A stretch of DNA of 11,757 bases from Pseudomonadota bacterium (GTDB lineage: Bacteria > Desulfobacterota > Desulfovibrionia > Desulfovibrionales > Desulfomicrobiaceae). Made by a program: the position numbers and the translations under genes. A model generated the notes under the pieces. It was not told the origin of the DNA. It saw nothing but the letters and a program-made list of their open reading frames with translations, and did not search any database. The first letter of the stretch is position 1. The number at the start of each line of letters is the position of its first letter. This document shows positions 1-6,415 of the stretch, in pieces. The stretch is taken from positions 1-11,757 of the forward strand of contig JAEWKZ010000120.1 in assembly GCA_023393525.1 (NCBI GenBank), in the 5' to 3' direction.

Positions 1-1078
1 AGGCATCGTGGAACTTCCCGTACTTGCCAACGCCCGTAATCTGCAACTCCGCACCGAGTATATGTTTGAAGGTGAAGCAAATATCGACAACGAACTGTCC
101 GAAGTGATGGGAACCGTCAACCCCATAGCCATGCGCAACTGCGCCTTGAAACTGGAAGGGGACGAGCCGAAACCCGGCGTTGAGAAAGCCGAAGACGTGC
201 AACTGGCCGGTACCGACAGCGCCACCACCACGAACAATGGCATACGGTTCCTTTCAACCATGCAATCGGCAGCTTACGAAGACACCATGAAGAAGGTGGA
301 AAGTTCCATCCGTACCCGCAACTACGATGGCATTCAAGACCTGTGTACCAAAAACGGGTACGATATGTTCAACAGCCTTATCAAATACGGCCAGGCCAAA
401 ATCGTCAGCGAACCGCAATTCAAATTCCTGGAATGCAATGGTGAAGTAACCTGTCGCAGCCTGCCTCTGAGTTTCAAATTCAAGAGCAACCAGCGCACGT
501 TTGTAGAAGACGTCGTGTTCACTCTGAACAAGGAAGGCAAGATAGACTGTCTCTCCTTCGGCCTCAACAAACCTGCCGTAGACGATATCATGAATCAAAC
601 GTCTTGGAACGATACTGTGCGCAACGTACTTATCAACTTCCTCGAAAGCTACAAGACAGCTTATGCTCTGAAACGCTACGATTACATCAACAGCATTTTC
701 TCCGACGATGCCCTGATCATTACCGGTTCGGTGCTGAAACACACCGTCAGCAACGAGGGACAAGCCATGAGCAAACAGGCCGTGAAGTACACCCGCCAAA
801 CAAAGTCGGAATATATGAAGAAGTTGCAGCACATCTTCCGCAGCTCGGAATTTATCAATCTGCGATTTGCTGATAACCAGGTTCGTAAGTCGGGCGTAGG
901 AGGTGAAATCTACGGCATTCAGATCAAGCAGGATTACTTCTCGTCCAGCTACGGTGACACGGGATATCTGTTCCTGATGGTAGACTTGAACAATCCAAAG
1001 GAACCGGTGATTCATGTGCGTACCTGGCAGCCGGAAAAGGACCCTGACTTCGGGCTGATAGATTTGAGTCACTTCTGA
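1..1078 (+). CDS. Envelope protein with NTF2-like C-terminal domain, 5'-truncated
   Basis: The frame is open from the left edge (first full codon at base 2) to a TGA at 1076-1078, so the true start and any signal peptide lie outside the window. The GTG at base 8 is simply an internal Val codon. Two regions resemble the NTF2-like alpha+beta cone fold: one at about 269-580 (opening helix around SSIRTRNYDGI, then strands), and a clearer one at about 632-1070 (helical ESYKTAYALKRYDYINSIFSDDA, then YGIQIKQDYF, GYLFLMVDL, IHVRTWQP and a C-terminal GLIDLSHF). The YGI...GYLFL...HVRTWQP pattern is one I associate with Bacteroidales envelope proteins, sometimes found behind LPP20-type N-terminal regions; that N-terminal assignment cannot be tested here. 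NTF2-like domains usually bind ligands or partners, and no catalytic residues can be named. Codons are GC-richer than in the downstream genes. A 453-bp gap separates it from the next gene, so it is probably a separate transcription unit. Confidence 0.8.
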   Translation, partial: GIVELPVLANARNLQLRTEYMFEGEANIDNELSEVMGTVNPIAMRNCALKLEGDEPKPGVEKAEDVQLAGTDSATTTNNGIRFLSTMQSAAYEDTMKKVESSIRTRNYDGIQDLCTKNGYDMFNSLIKYGQAKIVSEPQFKFLECNGEVTCRSLPLSFKFKSNQRTFVEDVVFTLNKEGKIDCLSFGLNKPAVDDIMNQTSWNDTVRNVLINFLESYKTAYALKRYDYINSIFSDDALIITGSVLKHTVSNEGQAMSKQAVKYTRQTKSEYMKKLQHIFRSSEFINLRFADNQVRKSGVGGEIYGIQIKQDYFSSSYGDTGYLFLMVDLNNPKEPVIHVRTWQPEKDPDFGLIDLSHF

Positions 1079-1107
1079 TTCTTCAATATCATATCCCTTT
1101 GATATAC

Positions 1108-1195
1108 AACACTTGTGTTGCGCATGCAGGACGTTTGTGTCTTGCACGCACAACACATGCATTTCTTCCACGTAACACTTGTGTTTCTCGTACAT
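1108..1195. repeat. Four-unit 22-bp array built on AACACTTGTGTT
   Basis: Four units start at 1108, 1130, 1152 and 1174, exactly 22 bp apart. The first 12 bases of each are AACACTTGTGTT, GACGTTTGTGTC, AACACATGCATT and AACACTTGTGTT: units 1 and 4 are identical, unit 2 matches 8/12 and unit 3 matches 9/12. The core is an inverted repeat (AACAC/GTGTT around TT). The 10-bp spacers are less conserved but share GCA/CAC-type content. An A/T-rich 6-bp stem (ATATCA 1086-1091 with TGATAT 1100-1105) lies just upstream. The array begins 30 bp after the preceding stop codon. Twenty-two bp is close to two helical turns, which would put each core on the same DNA face; protein binding or an RNA structure at the end of the upstream transcript are both possible. 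Function unknown. Confidence 0.75.
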
Positions 1196-1274
1196 AAGAT
1201 CAATAGTGTACAGATCCTTTCTACAGATTCATCTCCTCACCAAAAAGCAATAAAATAGTAAGACATTGAGAAAC

Positions 1275-1296
1275 TTGTCACGGTTTTCCGTTACAA
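1275..1296. promoter_or_regulatory. Imperfect inverted repeat (9-bp arms, TTTT loop)
   Basis: The arms are TTGTCACGG (1275-1283) and CCGTTACAA (1288-1296), pairing at eight of nine positions around a TTTT loop. On the + strand it is followed by an A tract, not a T tract, so it does not look like an intrinsic terminator for upstream transcription. Its place between two transcription units fits an operator or a processed RNA end. The role is unproven. Confidence 0.35.
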
Positions 1297-1463
1297 AAAA
1301 AACATTTTACTAACATCTTTTAATTATTGGGACTCAAAAAGAATAATCAGACAAAAATTATATATATATTTGTGTCGAAGAATATTAAACAACATTTTAC
1401 ACACTTAATTTATGGGTCAACATTACACATTATGTATGTACACATGCACGGTCATGAGTATAT

Positions 1464-1493
1464 GTTGTTAGTACTATCTACTATTTACCTTTT
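1464..1493 (+). promoter_or_regulatory. Candidate Bacteroides-type promoter for the PEGA gene operon
   Basis: GTTG (1464-1467) stands 18 bases before TACCTTTT (1486-1493). This approximates the Bacteroides primary-sigma pattern of a TTTG/TTG box near -33 and TAnnTTTG near -7, with one mismatch in each box. Transcription would begin near base 1500, giving a leader of roughly 30 bases before the ATG at 1532. The alternative TATATTTG at 1365-1372 matches the -7 box perfectly but lacks an upstream partner; it would give a leader of about 150 bases. Confidence 0.35.
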
Positions 1494-1531
1494 AGCGAAA
1501 CAACAAATAACTCATAATAACATTCACAGTC

Positions 1532-2884
1532 ATGGTACACAAACAATTCAAGTATCTAATGCTGCTGCTACTCATTCTGCCCAATATCATGGATGCAGAA
1601 TTACATGCACAACAAAGCAAAATCAGTGTGGCCTCTTTCCAACGCATGGAAAGCGACCTAACAGCTCGCGTCACCGCTCCCAAGCGTGACCAGAATGGAG
1701 AGATATGCGCTCTTATACGCATTGTAACCAACGTAAAGGACTTCATGTTCGAGCCCGATGCCCTGGGTATTACCGCACGTGAAAACAAAACCGGAGAGAT
1801 ATGGCTTTATGTCCCTCGCGGCGCACGGCGTATTTCTATCCTGCACGATCAGTTGGGCATTATGAGGAACTACTTCTACCCGGAAATTATTGAAAAAGCC
1901 ACTGTTTATGAAATGGTACTCAATACCGGAGACAGAGAGGACAAACCTGTGGTAGAAAATAACATGCAATTCCTTGTATTCCGTCCGGAACCCGCAACAG
2001 CCAACATCTACATCGATGATGAACTAGTGCCCGTAGAAAACGGACTTTTCAATGCAACCATGCCCAAGGGCGAACATACCTACCGGGTAGAGGCCCCCAT
2101 GTATCAACCCGATGCAGGTATTATCCAGTTGGGTAATGAACCGGTGAGCAAGAGTGTAGCATTGAAACCTAAATTTGGTTACATGGAGATATTCTCTTTG
2201 CCGGAACAAGATGCCGATGTATACCTGGACAGTGTACTAGTGGGTAAAACTCCTTATCGTAGTGACCGTATGGCCATCAAGAACTACAAAATACGCATTG
2301 AGAAGCAAAATTATTTTCCTATAGACTCTGTATTGAATGTTACAGCAGGAGAAACCGTACGCCCTACTTTCCACATGGAATCGACCATCAAACCCAAAGA
2401 GCCGCGTAAGATGATCCTAATGGCACAAGCCGGATTCGGCGGTGGTGGCCAGACTTCCTTCGGAGGTATGCTGGGCTTTACTCGCAAAAATGGCTTTTAT
2501 GCAGCTTTCCGCAGCGACTTCAACTCTGTAAAGACAGTAGGAGAATGTGACGACAGCCAACGTACTTCTACCGGAGATCCCATCATCTACAAACCGGGCA
2601 GAGTAGAGAAGTCAGTGATGACCATAACAGCAGGATACTTGCGCCAACTAAGCAAACCCCTCTACGGATATGTAGGAGCCGGTTATGGTAGCCGCACGTT
2701 AGCTTGGCTTGCCGACACTGACGACAGTGAGAGCTGGTATAAGAATACCGACCATAGCCCGACAGGGGTAGCAGCAGAACTGGGTGCTATTCTCCGTCTG
2801 AAGGGCATTGCCCTTTCCGTTGGTTTCAACACTATTAATTTTAAGTATCACCAGATTACTGCCGGTTTGGGCCTCATTTTCTAA
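1532..2884 (+). CDS. PEGA-domain protein with C-terminal outer-membrane beta-barrel-like region
   Basis: 450 residues, ATG to TAA. The start at 1532 gives a proper signal peptide: basic KQFK, a hydrophobic LMLLLLILPNIM core, and a likely signal peptidase I site near ELHA/QQ. Residues about 40-145 form an unrecognised domain. Residues about 155-213 (NIYIDDELVPVENG...) and 217-286 (VYLDSVLVGKTPY, with GKTPY at 238-242) are two PEGA-type domains, small beta modules found in envelope proteins; the second is the more canonical. From residue 294 to the end I count about eight alternating amphipathic strands (MILMAQAGFG, TSFGGMLGFT, GFYAAFRSDF, MTITAGYL, LYGYVGAGYG, GVAAELGAIL, ALSVGFNTIN, TAGLGLIF) ending in Phe, as outer-membrane barrels do. 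Inferred location is the outer membrane, with the PEGA part in the periplasm. No Shine-Dalgarno sequence is seen. It lies 21 bases upstream of the lipoprotein gene and is probably first in an operon. Confidence 0.85.
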   Translation: MVHKQFKYLMLLLLILPNIMDAELHAQQSKISVASFQRMESDLTARVTAPKRDQNGEICALIRIVTNVKDFMFEPDALGITARENKTGEIWLYVPRGARRISILHDQLGIMRNYFYPEIIEKATVYEMVLNTGDREDKPVVENNMQFLVFRPEPATANIYIDDELVPVENGLFNATMPKGEHTYRVEAPMYQPDAGIIQLGNEPVSKSVALKPKFGYMEIFSLPEQDADVYLDSVLVGKTPYRSDRMAIKNYKIRIEKQNYFPIDSVLNVTAGETVRPTFHMESTIKPKEPRKMILMAQAGFGGGGQTSFGGMLGFTRKNGFYAAFRSDFNSVKTVGECDDSQRTSTGDPIIYKPGRVEKSVMTITAGYLRQLSKPLYGYVGAGYGSRTLAWLADTDDSESWYKNTDHSPTGVAAELGAILRLKGIALSVGFNTINFKYHQITAGLGLIF

Positions 2885-2905
2885 CGAATCAAACATTCAA
2901 CCATC

Positions 2906-5900
2906 ATGAAACAAATTATAAAACTCACAGCTTTTCTCGGCTGTCTGCTATTCACCATTGGCAGTTGCGAGAAAGACACAGAACCTACGTGGGTAGCTCC
3001 GGAAATGACTCTGGAAGTCGTAGCGCAAAGCACCATCACGCGTAAAGAAGCCACCTTACAGGGAAATATCGGAAAAAATGAGTTGGACATAACCGAATGC
3101 GGATTTGCCTACTCCAAAACTAAAGCGTTGCTTGAAAAGAAAGTATTTACTGACAGTAACGTAAAAAAAGTACCCGTTGAAAACACATCAGGTACCTGCC
3201 GGGTGGAGTTGGAAGGTCTGGAACCGGGTACCAACTACTTCTACTGCATCTACATCACTTGTGGTAATACCACTGTGATCAGTGCAGACATACTACAATT
3301 CTCCACCACAGCAAACAATGCCCCTGAACTATCTGAAGTAAGTATGCTTACCGAAGCTGACAATCAAAGTCTGTCAATACAAAGTTCTATAGTATCCATT
3401 GGCGCGGAATCTATCACTCTTTGTGGTTTCTGCTATGCCAAAGGAGCCGATAAAGACCCCACACTGGCAGACCTGATGGCCAATATCCCCGAGGATGAAA
3501 TGCCGGATATAAACCAGGCTGAGAAAAAATTCAGTACTACAATCGATGGTCTGGAAGCTTCTACAGAGTATAGTGTCCGTGCTTATGCTATGAATGATGC
3601 CGGTAGTGTAGGCTACGGCCCCAAAACCGTACTTAAAACAGCCAATGCAGAGAAACCTACTGTACGCACCTATGAAGATGCTGATGTTCGAGGTGACTAC
3701 GCTGTAGTAAGTGCTGAAATTACCGATGAAGGAACAGCCAAAGTTACCACCCGTGGATTCTGCTGGAGCAGTACTAATGCATCACCTATGTTAGGAGCAT
3801 GTGAAGGTAACGTTGAAGTAGCCCTTAACGACAGTAAAATATTTGCCTCGGAAATCACCAAACTGAAAGAAGGAACTACTTACTATGTACGCAGTTATGC
3901 CATCAATGAAAAAGGTACCGGATACGGAAACAAAATAACCATTACCACCACCAGCGTAACCGAAGCTACAGTAACCCTTGCAGATGTTTACAACATCACA
4001 ACTACCACCGCTCAGCTTGCCGCATCGGTAGGAAGCAACGGTAACGGTACCATCAATGAACGTGGTTTCTGTTGGAGCAGTTCGAGTCAGAAACCGGAAA
4101 TAGGCGCCGCAGGTTGTGAGTCGCACGCTATTGAAGGAGAAAACTTCACCTTAGTTTTAAGTAATCTAAAATCGAATCAGACTCCTTACTGGGTAGTGGC
4201 TTATGTGAAAAATGAAAAAGGTATCGCATACTCGGAAGTCAAATCTTTCGAGACACAAGTTCTTGATGTTCCTGAATTAGCAACGCCGACAATACCCGAA
4301 GCCAATATCACCATATCAAGCGCATTATTCAATAGTTCTATCGTCAGCAATAACAATTCTGATATAAAAGCCAAAGGTTTCTGTTACAGCAGTACTAACA
4401 ACAAACCGACTATTGAAGATAATCCACAGCCTATAGAAGGAAATACATTCTCACTTCAGGTAAACGAACTGAAGTATGGAACAACCTATTATGTAAGAGC
4501 TTACGCCACCAATGGCGTAGGGACAGGATATAGTACAAGTGTCAGCTTCACAACTACTAATATCCTAATCCCGGCACTGAATCATGTGGCAATAAGCAAT
4601 ATAACCACTGATGGAGCTACTTTCACTGCTACAATCACCAGTACTAATAACGGAACAATCAAAGAAAAAGGCTTCTGTTGGAGCACCACCAACAGTAATC
4701 CTACGTATGAAGATTCCAAGCAATTGATAGATGACAAAAATACCACGTTTGCTTATAAATTATCCGGACTGACCAATGGTACACGCTATTATGTACGCGC
4801 ATTTGCGAAAAATGAAGCTGGTATCAGCTATACAGGAACTCAAGAGTTTGTGACTACAGCATTAAGTGTCCCCAATTTATCCATGCCTAACGTCAGTGAT
4901 ATCACAACGACCTCGGCTAAAGTTGTCAGTTCTATAGAAAGTAACGGTAATGCAACTGTATCCGAAAAAGGATTCTGCTGGAATACTACCGGTACACCTG
5001 ATCTGAAGACTTCTAAGAAAGTTGAAGGAGATCAGTTCACATTCGTTCTTAACGAACTGGAGTTTGGTAAAACCTATTATGTATGGGCCTATGCGAAGAA
5101 TAGTGTGGGAACAGGATATAGCCAAGCTAACACATTTACAACCGTAAGCATACAAGAACCGTCGATGGAATATTACGTGAATATAAGCAATGTAGGTATC
5201 AGCGAAGCCACCTTTACTTCTACCATTAGCAGTGCCAATAACGGAACAATCTCAAAGAAAGGTTTCTGCTGGAGTACTACCAACAGTAATCCTACCATTA
5301 CCGATTCCAAACAGTTGATAGAAGACAAAGGTATGACATTTACTTATAAATTGACCGGGTTGACCAATGGGACACGCTATTATGTACGTGCATTTGCAGA
5401 AAATGAAGCTGGTATCAGTTATACATCATCTTCCGAATTCACGACGACTGCATTGAATGTTCCCACATTATCCATGCCTATCGTAAATTCAACGACCATT
5501 AACTCTGCATACGTTTTCAGTTCCATTAATGACAATGGTAATTCTGCCATTACGGAGAAAGGTTTCTGCTGGAACACAACCGGCAAGGCACCTGACCTGA
5601 AGGCAGACGCATCACAAAAGGTGACAGGCGATCAATTCAATCTAACTATCACCGGTTTGACGTTCGGAAAAACTTATTATGTATGGGCATACGCCACGAA
5701 CGGTGTAGGAACAGGATTCAGTGATTCGCAAACATTCACTACTACCAATATAACCACACCGGAAATGTATTCTACAGATGTCTCTGCTATCACCACTACA
5801 AGTGCCACATTGTCTACAACGATTTATAACACAAATAATGGTAAGATCAGTCAAAAAGGTTTCTGTTGGAGCAGTACAAATCCAGAACCAACGATCGCCG

Positions 5901-6397
5901 ACTCTCATAAAGACATAACAACCGATGGCAACACTTTCTCACACTCTCTGACAGGATTGCAACCGGGCGTAACCTATTATGTAAGAGCATATTCTAAGAA
6001 CGAAGCCGGATTGGCCTACAACAGTATGACTTCTTTTACCACTACAGCGACCTACGAACCAAGTATAGGTGATTTGTCTGTAAACGAAATCACGCTGAAC
6101 AGCGCTAAAGCTACCGCGCGCATCAATAGCAACGGTAATCTCACCATAACCAAAGCCGGCTTCTATTGGAGTAAAACAAACAATACCCCGGGTGCAGCAG
6201 ACAATGTTAAGGAATGGAAGGACCCAACCAATAATCTGTTGACATTCGAAATGACCGAATTGCAAGAGAATACGACTTATTATATCCGGGCATTTGCCAC
6301 GAATAGTAAGGGTACAGTAGTTACCAGTACCTATACGTTCACCACTCCTATCAACCCGGTACCGGGCGATGATGATATGGAAAACCCCGGTAATTAA
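2906..6397 (+). CDS. Surface lipoprotein with eleven Fn3-like repeats
   Basis: 1163 residues, ATG to TAA. The N-terminus is a lipoprotein signal: MKQIIK, a hydrophobic core and lipobox IGS-C with the lipidated Cys at residue 21. The following E-K-D-T-E is acidic, as in Bacteroidota lipoproteins exported to the cell surface (inference). The rest is eleven Fn3-like units starting near residues 32, 140, 251, 354, 456, 556, 656, 752, 853, 952 and 1052. A typical unit has ITTTSATL, then NNGTI-KGFCWS-TN--PT, then L--GTTYYVRAYA-N--G-GYS and TFTTT. Units 1, 2 and 11 are the most divergent; the chain ends in a short acidic PVPGDDDMENPGN tail. Proteins of this kind are usually extended surface stalks or adhesins; I see no enzyme motif. 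Units 6-7 and 8-9 are a recent two-unit duplication. The gene lies between close same-strand neighbours (21 and 18 bases), which implies co-transcription. There is no Shine-Dalgarno sequence, as is usual for Bacteroides. Confidence 0.88.
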   Translation: MKQIIKLTAFLGCLLFTIGSCEKDTEPTWVAPEMTLEVVAQSTITRKEATLQGNIGKNELDITECGFAYSKTKALLEKKVFTDSNVKKVPVENTSGTCRVELEGLEPGTNYFYCIYITCGNTTVISADILQFSTTANNAPELSEVSMLTEADNQSLSIQSSIVSIGAESITLCGFCYAKGADKDPTLADLMANIPEDEMPDINQAEKKFSTTIDGLEASTEYSVRAYAMNDAGSVGYGPKTVLKTANAEKPTVRTYEDADVRGDYAVVSAEITDEGTAKVTTRGFCWSSTNASPMLGACEGNVEVALNDSKIFASEITKLKEGTTYYVRSYAINEKGTGYGNKITITTTSVTEATVTLADVYNITTTTAQLAASVGSNGNGTINERGFCWSSSSQKPEIGAAGCESHAIEGENFTLVLSNLKSNQTPYWVVAYVKNEKGIAYSEVKSFETQVLDVPELATPTIPEANITISSALFNSSIVSNNNSDIKAKGFCYSSTNNKPTIEDNPQPIEGNTFSLQVNELKYGTTYYVRAYATNGVGTGYSTSVSFTTTNILIPALNHVAISNITTDGATFTATITSTNNGTIKEKGFCWSTTNSNPTYEDSKQLIDDKNTTFAYKLSGLTNGTRYYVRAFAKNEAGISYTGTQEFVTTALSVPNLSMPNVSDITTTSAKVVSSIESNGNATVSEKGFCWNTTGTPDLKTSKKVEGDQFTFVLNELEFGKTYYVWAYAKNSVGTGYSQANTFTTVSIQEPSMEYYVNISNVGISEATFTSTISSANNGTISKKGFCWSTTNSNPTITDSKQLIEDKGMTFTYKLTGLTNGTRYYVRAFAENEAGISYTSSSEFTTTALNVPTLSMPIVNSTTINSAYVFSSINDNGNSAITEKGFCWNTTGKAPDLKADASQKVTGDQFNLTITGLTFGKTYYVWAYATNGVGTGFSDSQTFTTTNITTPEMYSTDVSAITTTSATLSTTIYNTNNGKISQKGFCWSSTNPEPTIADSHKDITTDGNTFSHSLTGLQPGVTYYVRAYSKNEAGLAYNSMTSFTTTATYEPSIGDLSVNEITLNSAKATARINSNGNLTITKAGFYWSKTNNTPGAADNVKEWKDPTNNLLTFEMTELQENTTYYIRAFATNSKGTVVTSTYTFTTPINPVPGDDDMENPGN
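4571..5758 (+). repeat. Tandem duplication of a two-unit Fn3-like block
   Basis: Units 6+7 (4571-5158) and 8+9 (5159-5758) correspond as pairs. Units 6 and 8 share FCWSTTNSNPT, LTNGTRYYVRAFA and NEAGISYT. Units 7 and 9 share GFCWNTTG, PDLK and FGKTYYVWAYA. At DNA level AACAGTAATC recurs at 4691 and 5282, an offset of 591 bp (197 codons). Units 6 and 7 are less like each other than like their partners, so the block was copied as a pair. Confidence 0.7.
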
Positions 6398-6415
6398 TTA
6401 AAATAGATAACGATC

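Larger units (their letters stand above)
1196..1531. other. A/T-rich non-coding leader region upstream of the PEGA gene
   Basis: I see no believable gene here. The region is strongly A/T-rich, with an A8 tract near 1295, a TATATATATA run at 1359-1368 and scattered short inverted repeats. It must contain the promoter for the downstream genes. A perfect TAnnTTTG element (TATATTTG, 1365-1372) has no good TTG box 18-21 bases upstream. A second, better-spaced candidate is listed separately at 1464-1493. Confidence 0.6.

Noticed and set aside
8..10. GTG as the start of the first gene
   Set aside because: The frame is open to the left edge and the residues before and after it read as continuous protein; there is no signal peptide or leader at this point.
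1108..1185. Invertible promoter flanked by inverted repeats
   Set aside because: The repeats are tandem and self-symmetric, not a single pair flanking a promoter, and no recombinase gene is in the window.
254..1195. 313-codon open frame on the minus strand
   Set aside because: It lies opposite a convincing + strand gene, has no recognisable domain, and starts in the 22-bp repeat array, whose units give it a repetitive His/Cys-rich start.
1108..1195. CRISPR array
   Set aside because: The units are only 22 bp with 10-bp spacers, the cores are degenerate and no cas gene is present.
1327..1689. 120-codon + strand frame starting with TTG in the A/T-rich gap
   Set aside because: It overlaps the signal-peptide end of the PEGA gene in another frame, and its composition (Ile, His, Thr, Gln-rich, no motif) looks like translated non-coding DNA.
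2885..2905. Separate promoter or terminator between the PEGA and lipoprotein genes
   Set aside because: Only 21 bases are available and no hairpin or TAnnTTTG element is seen; the same holds for the 18 bases at 6398-6415.
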